Assembly: GCF_042650645.1 (NCBI RefSeq)
Contig: NZ_JBHSBI010000026.1
Span: forward strand, 98,680-162,679
Length of the DNA stretch: 64,000 nucleotides
Reading direction: 5' to 3'
Source: Nonomuraea purpurea
Lineage (GTDB): Bacteria > Actinomycetota > Actinomycetes > Streptosporangiales > Streptosporangiaceae
Positions 43,001 through 51,445 of the stretch are shown here, one piece after another. How positions within the stretch are numbered: position 1 is the first letter of the stretch; each line of letters begins with the position of its first letter. Under the pieces are notes generated by a model. That model worked only from the letters and a program-made list of their open reading frames with translations. It was not told the origin of the DNA and did no database searches. The translations under genes were made by a program, and so were the position numbers.

Positions 43001-44016
43001 CCGGCACGAGCACGGTGGTCGCGTTCTCCGAGCCGGGCGCGTACACGCTGCGGCTGACCGCCACGGACGGCGACAAGAACGGCTCGGCGACCACGACCGT
43101 CACCGCCACGGCCCAGGCCGCCCAGGCGAACGCAGCCCCCAAGGCCACGCCCACGGCCTCCTACACCTCGCCGTGGGAGAAGGTCACCGCGGTCAACGAC
43201 GGCATCGACCCGCCGCGCTCCAACGACGGCGCCAACCCGCGCTGGGGCACCTGGCCGCAGCAGGGCACGCAGTGGGTGCAGCTCGAATGGCCGGCACCCG
43301 TGCGGGTGAACAAGGCCGAGGTGTACTTCTTCGACGACGGCGGCGGCGTGCGGGTGCCGGCCTCGTGGAAGATCCAGCAGTGGGACGGCGACTCCTTCGA
43401 GGACGTCACCGGCGTCGCCTCCTACCCGAAGGCCGTAGACGCCTACAACACCGTCTCCTTCGACACCGTCACGACCTCCAAGCTGCGCGTCCAGTTGGAG
43501 GCCGGCGGGGCGTCGGTCGGGTTGCTGGAGACGAAGGTGTATGAGGTGCCGCCCGACTCCGTACGTCCGGTCCACGTGCCGACCCTGGCCGGCACGCTGC
43601 CGAAGCTGCCCGCCACCGTGGAGACCCTCTACGCCGACGGCGCCCGCAGCACGGCCGCCGTCACCTGGCAGCAGGTGACGCCCGAGCAGGTCAGGACCGG
43701 CGGAACCAGTTTCACGGTCACCGGCCTGGCCGAGGGCGTGCGCCAGCCGGCCCAGGCCACGGTGTACGTCAGGTCCACCGCCGCCGTGACGATCACCTCG
43801 ATCGCCGAGGAAGCGGTCAGCACCAAGGCCGGGGTCGCGCCCGCGCTGCCGAAGACCGTCGTGGCCACGTACAACGACGGGTCCAAGGACGGCTCGGTGC
43901 CCGTCACCTGGGCGGAGATCAGCCCCGACCAGTACGCCCAGCCGGGGACGTTCACGGTGGGCGGCCAGGTCCAGGGGACGACCATCGCCGCCAGGGCCAC
44001 GGTCACCGTCGGATGA
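40009..44016 (+). CDS. Secreted multidomain glycosidase with discoidin and Ig-like domains
   Basis: 1335 residues. A signal peptide (residues 1-26, ending SYAAQ) is followed by a beta-sandwich (about 30-270) and an (alpha/alpha)6 barrel of the MGH1/GH63-like kind (about 285-730; WWLMRFNFLDADIPGNDFQF, GVIEYDWEAMTGNDAD, YRSWIHHTILGSSNWTVIED). Then come a discoidin/F5-8C domain (about 800-940), an Ig/PKD-like domain (about 945-1040), a second discoidin domain (1045-1180) and two bacterial Ig-like group 4 domains. It probably cuts an arabinose-bearing plant glycan outside the cell and feeds the transporter. The exact GH family is uncertain. Confidence 0.85.
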   Translation: MHVRKPLVCLAVLALTTALAAAPSYAAQDDLGLPVFTGADPVPAEPVGYHPRRMMEEIYKREKGGDSYWIDRMLARPGDDPAGPWLMSRGRALFMKEHDPSVVGFGGFVAYWESIDNRDAYEISFGTGLTEDVSQRLQMPSHWSGTYTGDGLSVGVKKFITHENVAVTTLELTNTGTAARSVPITVTSPYARTADGDRELTGVVPARNKLTTIFPRLSGDGLKAAQGALKGSVTIAPGKTVRTKVQMGFVTEELAGSRSEYDGYKGRSPEQALRRQLQDYNAWWAENLPYIDVPDDNIKKFVYYRWWLMRFNFLDADIPGNDFQFPTSVEGALGYNNAIVLTVPMFVQDLKYLRDPIYSYGPWVSAGEVSRNSKYTDNPGDPENWSNSYTQYISAAALESYQIHGGQPAILRNLARYAEKDVYGQLDAYDSNKNGVIEYDWEAMTGNDADAVSFHYYDRANERLEGAYVYANAVAAAQAYELSGDRDKAAEMRGVAEKVKNGILTLLWDEQNKLFKHRDLQSGNLIPWKESNNYIPYATGLVPTDDPKYREALRLWADPAEYPIFPAYTANQKDKAEAAAQGKPGSNNFSQINSTRNFALFSKALRQYASPYITAEQYKQLLYWNAWSQFVGGDTRYPDANEFWADWNPRTKTIGYRSWIHHTILGSSNWTVIEDVMGLRPRSDGKVELWPVDIGWDHFTVNGVDYRGDDLTIVWDKPGDGTKHYAGVPEGYSILVDGKRKVTLSGLQHAVWDPKTGKVEGGTVVYAEKAASMKTPTEVALSGDRVEDLFQKAGVDLGGKRPNLVKTATASHGDPAGALDGFTVNEPYWGSKGSGQAQDWLEVDLGSAQKVDQLKVYFSNDRKPDGYREPALYSVQYQDGETWKDVRGQAKKPVYPRANLNEVRFPAVTARKLRVLVTHQPGYATGLKEVQAFLTGADGGPPGNRAPNVMIVPDPTFTRPAQAKLEATVKDDALPQGRLTTQWTKVAGPGEAFFTNPTGTSTVVAFSEPGAYTLRLTATDGDKNGSATTTVTATAQAAQANAAPKATPTASYTSPWEKVTAVNDGIDPPRSNDGANPRWGTWPQQGTQWVQLEWPAPVRVNKAEVYFFDDGGGVRVPASWKIQQWDGDSFEDVTGVASYPKAVDAYNTVSFDTVTTSKLRVQLEAGGASVGLLETKVYEVPPDSVRPVHVPTLAGTLPKLPATVETLYADGARSTAAVTWQQVTPEQVRTGGTSFTVTGLAEGVRQPAQATVYVRSTAAVTITSIAEEAVSTKAGVAPALPKTVVATYNDGSKDGSVPVTWAEISPDQYAQPGTFTVGGQVQGTTIAARATVTVG

Positions 44017-44017
44017 G

Positions 44018-44055
44018 CGCCAAGGTCCCGGTCCCGCGGGGCCGGGACCTTGGCG
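44018..44055 (+). terminator. Strong hairpin ending the arabinoside operon
   Basis: CGCCAAGGTCCCGG (44018-44031) and CCGGGACCTTGGCG (44042-44055) form a perfect 14-bp stem over a 10-nt loop, right after the stop codon. Confidence 0.85.
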
Positions 44056-44098
44056 GAAACATCCCTCGAAAGGTCATAATCCTTCTCTACGGGGTGGC

Positions 44099-46138
44099 AT
44101 GCCGGGGGAGGCGAAGAGCACGGTGGCCGAACTCGCCGAGCCTGAAACACCAGGGAAGACCGTGGCGCGGGCCGTCGCGGTCGCCATGGCGGTGGCCTCG
44201 CCGATCGTCACCCTGGCCACGCTGCTGGTCTGGGCGGGGCTGCCCCCGGAGTGGGTGCCCAGAGGGGCGGTGACCCCGCAGTCGGCCGTCACGCTCACCT
44301 TCCCCGCGGTCGGGGCCTTCCTCGTCTTCCACCGCCCCCGGCTGAACATGGCCTGGATGATGTGCGTGGGCGGCCTCGCGGCCGCGATCAGCGACCTGGC
44401 GCACCTGCTGATGTTCCGCTTCGCCGCCGACGGCGCCATGACCGCGGCGGGCCTCATGCGGCTTCCGATCCAGCTCGGGTGGGCGGTCTGCGGGGTGGCG
44501 CTGGCGATGGTGCTGCCGATGTACTCGCCGGACGGCCGCCTGCCCTCCCGGCGCTGGCGGCCGGTCCTGTGGCTGGGCATCGCCTCCGTCACGGCCGTCT
44601 TCCTGCGGGTGGTGCTGCGGGTGCCGCCGCCGGCCGGGGTCACCCCGTACCCGCGCACCATCCCGAACCCGTTTCAGGTCCCCGCCGTCGAGCGGTACGC
44701 CGCGACGATCGACCTGGTCGGCTGGAGCGGGATCTACACCACCATGGCGCTGGCGGCCCTCTGCCTGGCGCTGCGGCTGCGCCACGCCGACCACGCCGGG
44801 CGGCGGCAGATCGGCTGGCCGCTGTTCGCGTTCTCCGGCTACATCGTCTTCCTGATCGTGGGCGCGTTCGTGCCGGCGCTGGAGTGGCCGGCCATCGCCT
44901 GGGCGGCGGCGATCCCGTTCGCGATGGCCTTCGCGGTGATGCGCTACCGGCTCTACGGCATCGACACGGTGATCAGCCGGGCGTTCGTGGCCGCCGGTCT
45001 GGTGGCCGTGGTCAGCGCCGTCTACTTCGGCGTGGGCGCGCTGTCGGGCCTGCTGTTCTCCGGCTTCGGCGAGGTCGGGGGGATCGCCGCCGCGCTGGTC
45101 GCGGGCGCGTTCTTCCAGCCGTTGCGGCGGACGTTGCAGCGGGCCGTGGACCGGCTCCTGTACGGCGCGACCGGCGACCCCGGCGTGCTGGCGGGGCGCC
45201 TGACCCAGGCGATCCGGCGCGGCGACCCGGCCAGGGCGCTGACCTCGGTGGTCACCGTGCTGCGCGACGGGCTCGCGGTCGAGGGCGTGGCCGTCGAGGT
45301 GAGTGACGGCGAGCCCCGCTACGTCGAGAGCGGCCGGGTGGGTTCCGACCCCCGCGAGGTGCCGCTGATCTGGCACGGCGAACGCGTCGGCCGCCTGCTC
45401 GTCGGCCCTCCAGGCCCGCGCCGCTTCCCCGCCGCGCACAACGAGCGGGTGCTGGCCACGCTCACGCCGTACGCGGCGGACGTCGCCCACGCCGTGCGGA
45501 TGGCGGCCGACCTGCAGCGCTCGCGCGAGCGCATCCTGTCGACGCGGGAGGAGGAGCGCCGCCGCCTGCGCCGCGACCTGCACGACGGGCTCGGCCAGAC
45601 GCTGTCGGCCATGGCGATGACCATCAACATGGCCCGTCTCAGCCTGAAGAACTCCCCGGACGCCGCCGACGAACTGCTGCGCGAGCTGCACACCGGCATG
45701 GGCGCGGTCACCTCGGACATCCGCGAGCTGGTCTACGGCCTGCGCCCGCCCGCCCTCGACGACCTGGGCCTGGCCAAGGCCGTGCGGGACCTGGCGGGGC
45801 AGTCGTCGCCGGACACCGAGGTCGAGGTGGAGGTCGAGGGCGACTTGGCGGACCTGCCGGCGGCCGTCGAGGTGGCGGTCTACCGGATCGTCCAGGAGGC
45901 GCTGACCAACATCCGCCGCCACGCCGAGGCATCCGGGGCCAGGATCGTCCTGCAGCGCGAGCAGGCGGTGCTGCGGTTGCTGATCGCCGACGACGGCAAG
46001 GGGCTCCCCAAGGCGCGCCGCGCGGGCGTCGGCCTCGGGTCGATGCGCGAGCGCGCGGCGGAGCTGGGCGGCGTCTGCGTGGTCGGCGGCGAGCCCGGCG
46101 CGGGCACGCGGGTCGAGGTCATGCTGCCCGTGGCCTGA
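44099..46138 (+). CDS. Orphan membrane sensor histidine kinase
   Basis: 679 residues. About eight helices fill residues 25-340 in two blocks, followed by a degenerate GAF-like region (VLRDGLAVEGVAVEVSDGEP), a coiled segment, the phospho-acceptor helix (RRRLRRDLHDGLGQTLSAMA) and HATPase_c (YRIVQEALTNIRRHAEASGA; VGLGSMRERAAELGG). It is of the NarX/LiaS type. No response regulator gene adjoins it: the next gene is a convergent TetR. Its partner must be elsewhere. Confidence 0.92.
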   Translation: MPGEAKSTVAELAEPETPGKTVARAVAVAMAVASPIVTLATLLVWAGLPPEWVPRGAVTPQSAVTLTFPAVGAFLVFHRPRLNMAWMMCVGGLAAAISDLAHLLMFRFAADGAMTAAGLMRLPIQLGWAVCGVALAMVLPMYSPDGRLPSRRWRPVLWLGIASVTAVFLRVVLRVPPPAGVTPYPRTIPNPFQVPAVERYAATIDLVGWSGIYTTMALAALCLALRLRHADHAGRRQIGWPLFAFSGYIVFLIVGAFVPALEWPAIAWAAAIPFAMAFAVMRYRLYGIDTVISRAFVAAGLVAVVSAVYFGVGALSGLLFSGFGEVGGIAAALVAGAFFQPLRRTLQRAVDRLLYGATGDPGVLAGRLTQAIRRGDPARALTSVVTVLRDGLAVEGVAVEVSDGEPRYVESGRVGSDPREVPLIWHGERVGRLLVGPPGPRRFPAAHNERVLATLTPYAADVAHAVRMAADLQRSRERILSTREEERRRLRRDLHDGLGQTLSAMAMTINMARLSLKNSPDAADELLRELHTGMGAVTSDIRELVYGLRPPALDDLGLAKAVRDLAGQSSPDTEVEVEVEGDLADLPAAVEVAVYRIVQEALTNIRRHAEASGARIVLQREQAVLRLLIADDGKGLPKARRAGVGLGSMRERAAELGGVCVVGGEPGAGTRVEVMLPVA

Positions 46139-46142
46139 GCAT

Positions 46143-46799
46143 TCACTCGGAGCGTAGCTGGGGCAGGCCGATCGCGAGCGCGGAGAGCAGGCGGGTGAGC
46201 GTGGGCAGCAGCTTCGGGCAGGACGCCGCCAGGTCGGGATCCTGGGCGTAGAGCTCGGCCATCGTCGGCGACGGGTTGGTGACGGGATAGAGCATGCCGG
46301 CGCACGCGGCGGCGGCGGAGACGAGTTCGGCGCCCTCGCCGTCGTTCAGCCCGCACGCGCGGCCCGCCTGGGCGCCGAGGTCGGAGAGGATGCTTCTCAC
46401 CGTCCGCTTGAACACGCGCGCCGCCGGCACCGACACGTTGTGCTCCAGGCTGGTGGAGGTGTGGCTGAGCAGGTCGCACAGCAGCGGCCGGTCGGCGAGC
46501 GTCTCGGCCAGCGCCGTCACCACGTCGTTTCTGCCGTCGGCGGCGCGCAGCCGGTCGGTGAGGGCCTCCGACCAGCTCTGCCACTCTTCGGCGGCGAGGA
46601 CGAGGTAGATCTCCTCGCGGGTGCCGAAATAACGCATGATGTTGGACTTGGCCAGGCCGACGGAGTCCGCGACCGCCCCCAGGCTGACGTTGCGCACGCC
46701 CGAGGCGGAGGCGAGTTCGCGCGCCGAGACGAGGATCGCCTCGCGCCGCTGCTGCTTGTGCTCCGGCCGCCTGGCCCGGAGAAACGCCGACTCCGTCAT
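46143..46799 (-). CDS. TetR-family repressor of the molybdenum hydroxylase operon
   Basis: 218 residues with the helix-turn-helix LASASGVRNVSLGAVADSVG and LAKSNIMRYFGTREEIYLVL, then a TetR_C_17-like domain. It is divergent from the hydroxylase operon, and a long dyad lies between them over the operon's -35 box, so it is the likely repressor, responding to an aldehyde or N-heterocycle. Confidence 0.92.
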   Translation of the reverse strand: MTESAFLRARRPEHKQQRREAILVSARELASASGVRNVSLGAVADSVGLAKSNIMRYFGTREEIYLVLAAEEWQSWSEALTDRLRAADGRNDVVTALAETLADRPLLCDLLSHTSTSLEHNVSVPAARVFKRTVRSILSDLGAQAGRACGLNDGEGAELVSAAAACAGMLYPVTNPSPTMAELYAQDPDLAASCPKLLPTLTRLLSALAIGLPQLRSE

Positions 46800-46830
46800 G
46801 TCCGTGCCAGCATACGGGGCGGATTTAACG

Positions 46831-46863
46831 GAACGCCATTCTCTTGTTAAGAGTACGCCGTTC
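46831..46863. promoter_or_regulatory. TetR operator of the hydroxylase operon
   Basis: A 33-bp dyad: left arm GAACGCCATTCTCTT (46831-46845), right arm AAGAGTACGCCGTTC (46849-46863), 12 of 15 positions symmetrical around GTT. Confidence 0.7.
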
Positions 46864-46872
46864 TGTTACTGT
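46844..46872 (+). promoter_or_regulatory. Promoter of the hydroxylase operon
   Basis: TTGTTA (46844-46849) and TACTGT (46867-46872) with a 17-bp spacer. The TetR dyad covers the -35 box and most of the spacer. Confidence 0.55.
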
Positions 46873-46912
46873 CACGCTCGGAACAAGGGTTCCCGAAGGC
46901 GGAGGAGAGCAC

Positions 46913-47422
46913 GTGACCGAGATACGGATACGGGTCAACGGCGTCGCCGAGGCCCTCGACGTCGAGCCGTGGGTCAGCCTGCTCGACGCGCTACGTGATC
47001 GCCTCGGGCTGACCGGCCCCAAGAAGGGCTGCGACCAGGGCGCCTGCGGCGCGTGCACGGTCCTCGCCGACGGCGTGCGGATCAACGCGTGCCTGGCCCT
47101 GGCCATGCAGTACGCCGACACGGAGATCACCACGATCGAGGGCATCGCCAAGGACGGCAACACGCACCCGCTGCAGGACGCCTTCGTGCGCCACGACGGC
47201 TTCCAGTGCGGCTACTGCACCTCGGGCCAGATCTGCTCGGCGGTCGCCATGCTGCGCGAGCACGCCGCGGGCGTGCCCAGCGCCGTGACCGAGCCGGGCG
47301 GCCCCGGCGAGCTGGACGAAACGGAAATCAGGGAGCGCATGAGCGGCAACCTGTGCCGCTGCGGCGCCTACAACGGCATCGTGGACGCCATCAAGGACGT
47401 CGCCGGGCAGGGGGCGTCATGA
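46913..47422 (+). CDS. Molybdenum hydroxylase [2Fe-2S] subunit
   Basis: 169 residues from GTG at 46913 (GGAGGAG upstream). The plant-type cluster motif is GCDQGACGACTVL near residue 38; the second cluster is bound by CGYCTSGQ and CRCG. It passes electrons from the molybdopterin subunit to FAD. It overlaps the FAD subunit gene by ATGA. It has no Tat signal, unlike the E. coli PaoA small subunit, so the complex should be cytoplasmic. Confidence 0.95.
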   Translation: MTEIRIRVNGVAEALDVEPWVSLLDALRDRLGLTGPKKGCDQGACGACTVLADGVRINACLALAMQYADTEITTIEGIAKDGNTHPLQDAFVRHDGFQCGYCTSGQICSAVAMLREHAAGVPSAVTEPGGPGELDETEIRERMSGNLCRCGAYNGIVDAIKDVAGQGAS

Positions 47423-48414
47423 GGCCGTTCGCGTACGTCAAGGCCGCCGACGTCGACGCGGCCGTGCACGCGGTCGCCGCCGGCTCGGGCGCCAAGTTCC
47501 TCGGCGGGGGCACCAACCTGGTCGACCTGATGCGCGAGGGCATCGAGCACCCCGACACCGTCGTCGACGTCACCGGGCTGCCGCTCGACGAGGTCGACGA
47601 ACTGCCCGGCGGCGGGCTGCGCATCGGCGCGCTGGTGCGCAACAGCGCCCTGGCCGCCGACCGGCCCGTGCGCGCCGGCTACCCGGTGTTGTCGCAGGCG
47701 ATTCTCGCCGGCGCCTCGGCCCAGTTGCGCAACATGGCCACCGTGGGCGGCAACCTGCTGCAGCGCACCCGCTGCCGCTACTTCTACGACCAGGCCGCCG
47801 CCTGCAACAAGCGCGAGCCCGGCGCCGGCTGCGACGCGCTCGACGGGTTCACCCGCTCGCACGCGATCCTCGGCGTGAGCGAGAGCTGCATCGCCGCGCA
47901 CCCGTCCGACATGTGCGTGGCGCTGGCCGCCCTGGACGCCGTCGTCGAAGTGCGCAGCGTGCGCGGCACCCGGCGGATCCCGCTGGCGGACTTCCACCTG
48001 CTGCCCGGCGACACGCCGCAGGTCGAGACCGCGCTCGAAACCGACGAGCTGATTACGGCGGTCGAGCTGCCCGCCGCTCCCGTCGCGGCCCGCTCCCGCT
48101 ACCGCAAGGTCCGCGACCGGGCGTCCTACGCGTTCGCGCTGGTCTCCGTGGCCGCGGCGCTGGAGGTGCGCGACGGCGTGGTGACGCAGGTGCGCCTGGC
48201 GCTCGGCGGCGTGGCCGCCAAGCCGTGGCGGGCGCACGAGGCGGAGCGGCTGCTGCTCGGCGGCCCCGCGACGCAAGAGGCGTTCGGCCGCGCCGCCGAC
48301 GCCGAGCTGGCGGCCGCGACCGTCCGGCCGGGCAACGCGTTCAAGGTCGGGCTGGCCCGCGCCACGATCACGGCCACGCTGCGCGACCTGAGCACCGAGG
48401 GGGACACGGCATGA
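47419..48414 (+). CDS. Molybdenum hydroxylase FAD subunit with Cys insertion
   Basis: 331 residues. FAD motifs are AKFLGGGTNLVDLMREG and ASAQLRNMATVGGNLLQRTR. A Cys-rich insertion follows (RCRYFYDQAAACNKREPGAG, then CDALDG and ESCIAAHPSDM), as in E. coli PaoB/YagS, where it binds a [4Fe-4S] cluster. This places the enzyme with PaoABC-type aldehyde oxidoreductases rather than classical CO dehydrogenases. It overlaps both neighbouring genes by ATGA. Confidence 0.94.
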   Translation: MRPFAYVKAADVDAAVHAVAAGSGAKFLGGGTNLVDLMREGIEHPDTVVDVTGLPLDEVDELPGGGLRIGALVRNSALAADRPVRAGYPVLSQAILAGASAQLRNMATVGGNLLQRTRCRYFYDQAAACNKREPGAGCDALDGFTRSHAILGVSESCIAAHPSDMCVALAALDAVVEVRSVRGTRRIPLADFHLLPGDTPQVETALETDELITAVELPAAPVAARSRYRKVRDRASYAFALVSVAAALEVRDGVVTQVRLALGGVAAKPWRAHEAERLLLGGPATQEAFGRAADAELAAATVRPGNAFKVGLARATITATLRDLSTEGDTA

Positions 48415-50660
48415 AAGACGTTGAAACGGCTGAGAAGTACGTCGGCCGTCCGATCGACCGGCTCGACGGCGCCGCCAAGACCACGGGCGAGGCCCGCTTC
48501 GCGGCCGAGTACCCCTTCCCCGGTCTGGCCCATGCCGCCCTGGTGCACGCCGCGATCCCGCGCGGCCGGGTCACCGCCGTCGACGACGCGGCGGCGCGGG
48601 CCGTGCCCGGCGTGATCGACGTGCTCACCCACGAGAACGCCCCCGCGATGAAGCCCGCGCGCAAGTTGAGCATGATGGACCTCAGCTCGATGGTCTCCGG
48701 CACCTCGGTCAACTACCTGGCCACCGACGAGGTGCACTGGAACGGCCAGCCGATGGCGGTCGTGGTCGCCGAGACCCCCGAGGCCGCCAGGTACGCGGCG
48801 TCGCTGGTGCGGCTGACGTACCAGGAGCTGCCCGCCCGGGTGGACTTCGCGGCCGAGGAGCCGAACGCCGTCCCGCAGAAGAGCTCCATGATCTCGGAGG
48901 CCAAGGCCGACAAGGGCGACGCGATCGCGGCGCTGGCCGCCGCGCCCGCCTCCGTGGACCTGCGCTTCACCACGCCACCCCACTCCCACAACGCCATCGA
49001 ACCGCACGCCACCATCGCCATGTGGGACGGCGACCGCCTGACCGTGCACGAGGGCGCGCAGAGTCTGGCCTGGATGCGCCGGCACCTGGCTCTGCGGTTC
49101 GGCGTGCCCGAGCAGGGCATCCGGATGTTGGCCCCGTTCGTGGGCGGCGGGTTCGGCGGCAAGGGCTCGGTGTGGGCGGGCACGCTGCTCGCGGTGCTGG
49201 CCGCGCGGGCGACCGGGCGTCCCGTCCGGCTGGCGCTGACCCGCGAGGGCGTCTACCACACCGTGGGCGGTCGCACCCCGAGCACGCAGCGGGTCGCGTT
49301 GGGCGCGCGGGCCGACGGCACGATGACCGCGCTCATCCACACCAGCGTGTCCAGGATCGGCCGCGTGGGCGGCGGGCCCGAGTCGATCACCGCCGCCTCC
49401 CGCCACCTGTACGCCGCCGAGAACATCCACCTGCGGCAGAACATCGTCGAGCTCGACCTGCTGCCCAACACGTTCATGCGGGCGCCGGGCGAGTCCATCG
49501 GCACCTTCGGCCTGGAGTCGGCCGTCGACGAGCTGGCCTGGGAGCTCGGCATGGACCCGATCGAGCTGCGCAGGCGCAACGAGCCCGAGCGCGATCCGGT
49601 CAGCGGCGTGCCGTTCGCGCACCGGATGTTGCGGGAGGCGTACGAGCTGGGAGCCGAACGGTTCGGCTGGAGCGAGCGCGTGCCCGAGGCCGGCGCCATG
49701 CGGGACGGGCGCTGGCTGGTCGGCATGGGCGTCGCGACCGCCTACCACCCGTCTATGCACATGGCGGCGCACGTCGCCGTGCGGCTGTCCGCGGACGGCG
49801 GGGTCGTGGTGCGCTGCGCCTTCCACGAGATGGGCATGGGCGCGGCCACGGCGCAGGCGCAGATCGCCGCCGACGAGCTGGGAGTGCCGCTGGAGGCCGT
49901 ACGCGTCGAGTACGGCGACACCGACCTGCCGCCGGGGCCGATGGCGGGCGGGTCCGTGCAGACCGCGAGCGTGGCGGCGAGCCTGATCGAGGCCTGCGGC
50001 AAGCTGAAACGATCCGTGCACGCCCTGGCGCGGCGCGCGCCCGGCTCACCGCTGCGCGGGCGCAGGCTGGAGGAGCTGACGGCCCGCGACGGCGGGCTGC
50101 ACCACGCCGGGGGCGGCGAGACATACGCGCAGATCCTGGCGCGGGCCGGCCGCGCCCACCTGGAGGCCGAGGCCAAAGCGGGCACGCTCGGGTTCATGGT
50201 GCGCATGCTGCGCGACCGCAGACGTTACGTGAAGGCGGCTTCCGGCGTGCACTTCTGCGAGGTGCGGGTCGACCGGGACACCGGTGAGGTGCGCGTCTCG
50301 CGCTGGCTGGGCGTCTTCGACGTCGGCCGGGTGATCAACGCCAAGACGGTCGCCAGCCAGCTCCGCGGCGGCATCGTGATGGGCATCGGCCTGGCCCTGA
50401 CGGAGGAGACCCTGGTCGACCATCGCACGGGCCGCGTGGTGAACGCGAGTCTGGCCGACTACCACGTGCCGGTGCACGCCGACGTCCCCCACATCGACGT
50501 GCACTGCCTGGACGATCCCGACCCGACGATGCCACTCGGCCTGGTCGGGGTGGGCGAGGTCGGCATCACGGGTGTGGGCGCCGCCGTCGCGAACGCCGTA
50601 CGGCACGCCACCGGCAAACGCGTGCTCGACCTGCCGATCACCCTCGACAAGCTGCTTTGA
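48411..50660 (+). CDS. Molybdenum hydroxylase molybdopterin subunit (PaoC-like)
   Basis: 749 residues. GRPIDRLDGAAKTTGEARFA starts the hammerhead domain; molybdopterin contacts lie in APFVGGGFGGKGSVWAG and FMRAPGESIGTFGLESAVDE, and the catalytic Glu in GLVGVGEVGITGVG near the end. It oxidises aldehydes or N-heteroaromatics with water as oxygen donor. It is coupled to the FAD subunit gene. No XdhC/PaoD-type maturation gene follows, so that factor must come from elsewhere. Confidence 0.95.
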   Translation: MKDVETAEKYVGRPIDRLDGAAKTTGEARFAAEYPFPGLAHAALVHAAIPRGRVTAVDDAAARAVPGVIDVLTHENAPAMKPARKLSMMDLSSMVSGTSVNYLATDEVHWNGQPMAVVVAETPEAARYAASLVRLTYQELPARVDFAAEEPNAVPQKSSMISEAKADKGDAIAALAAAPASVDLRFTTPPHSHNAIEPHATIAMWDGDRLTVHEGAQSLAWMRRHLALRFGVPEQGIRMLAPFVGGGFGGKGSVWAGTLLAVLAARATGRPVRLALTREGVYHTVGGRTPSTQRVALGARADGTMTALIHTSVSRIGRVGGGPESITAASRHLYAAENIHLRQNIVELDLLPNTFMRAPGESIGTFGLESAVDELAWELGMDPIELRRRNEPERDPVSGVPFAHRMLREAYELGAERFGWSERVPEAGAMRDGRWLVGMGVATAYHPSMHMAAHVAVRLSADGGVVVRCAFHEMGMGAATAQAQIAADELGVPLEAVRVEYGDTDLPPGPMAGGSVQTASVAASLIEACGKLKRSVHALARRAPGSPLRGRRLEELTARDGGLHHAGGGETYAQILARAGRAHLEAEAKAGTLGFMVRMLRDRRRYVKAASGVHFCEVRVDRDTGEVRVSRWLGVFDVGRVINAKTVASQLRGGIVMGIGLALTEETLVDHRTGRVVNASLADYHVPVHADVPHIDVHCLDDPDPTMPLGLVGVGEVGITGVGAAVANAVRHATGKRVLDLPITLDKLL

Positions 50661-50712
50661 GGAGTGGCCATTGGGGAAAGATCGTTCTCCAAGCTAATCG
50701 TTGGAGGCGACC

Positions 50713-51159
50713 ATGTCCCGCCCGCCCGTCCCGCCGTTCACCGAGGAGAGCGCCCGTATCAAGGTGCAGGCCGCCGAGGACGCCTGGAACACCTGCGACC
50801 CCGACCGCGTCGCGCTCGCCTACACGGAGGACTCGGTCTGGCGCAACCGCCACGAGTTCCTGAACGGCCGCGACGAGATCAGGGCGTTCCTGCGCCGCAA
50901 ATGGGACAGGGAACTGGACTACGCGCTGCGCAAGGAACTGTGGGCGGTGCTGGGCAACCGGATCGCGGTGCGCTTCCAGTACGAGTGCCGCGACGCCTCC
51001 GGCCAGTGGTGGCGCAGCTACGGCAACGAACAGTGGGAGTTCGACGATGCGGGCCTGATGAGGCGGCGGGAGGCGAGCATCAACGACGTGCCCATCACGG
51101 AGTCAGAACGCCGCATCTTCGGCCCACGCGGCACCGCCGAAGAACTGCCGCTCAGGTGA
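50713..51159 (+). CDS. SnoaL/NTF2-like protein (DUF1348)
   Basis: 148 residues matching DUF1348: PPFTEESARIKVQAAEDAWN, ALAYTEDSVWRNRHEFLNGR, EIRAFLRRKWDRELDYALRK and YECRDASGQWWRSYGNEQWE. It is a small NTF2 fold with unknown ligand, cytoplasmic. GGAGG precedes the ATG at 50713. It follows the hydroxylase operon by 52 bp and may be part of the same transcript. Confidence 0.88.
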   Translation: MSRPPVPPFTEESARIKVQAAEDAWNTCDPDRVALAYTEDSVWRNRHEFLNGRDEIRAFLRRKWDRELDYALRKELWAVLGNRIAVRFQYECRDASGQWWRSYGNEQWEFDDAGLMRRREASINDVPITESERRIFGPRGTAEELPLR

Positions 51160-51169
51160 GCGGGGGTGC

Positions 51170-51201
51170 GGCGGGTGGAAGGCCGCGCCCTTCCACCCGC
51201 C
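51170..51201 (+). terminator. Hairpin after the DUF1348 gene
   Basis: GGCGGGTGGAAGG (51170-51182) and CCTTCCACCCGCC (51189-51201) form a 13-bp stem with a 6-nt loop, 11 bp after the stop codon. Confidence 0.75.
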
Positions 51202-51445
51202 CGCTCGTGCACCTCCTGCCTCACGCGGATGCCGGCGCCGCGAGGGCCGGCGCCCGGAGCGGGCGAGGACAGTCGGCTGTGGCGGACCCCACCGGGCACG
51301 CGGTTTCACGACTGGGTGTCGGCTGCCCGGTGACCACGCGGTGCTGATCCCGCCAACCGCTCCGAGAGGCACTTGACAGAGATGTTTTCTGAACTGGACA
51401 AAACACAGTGATCTTCACATGAGTTGAGTCCGATGTAAAGAGTGG
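51202..51445. other. Gap with an orphan promoter-like patch
   Basis: The gap between convergent genes holds no credible frame. Its right half is AT-richer and contains TTGACA (51373-51378) and a dyad TGTTTT (51383-51388)/AAAACA (51400-51405). No gene on the plus strand starts downstream before 52129, so it may be left over from a lost gene or drive an antisense transcript of the nitroreductase-like gene. Confidence 0.4.
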
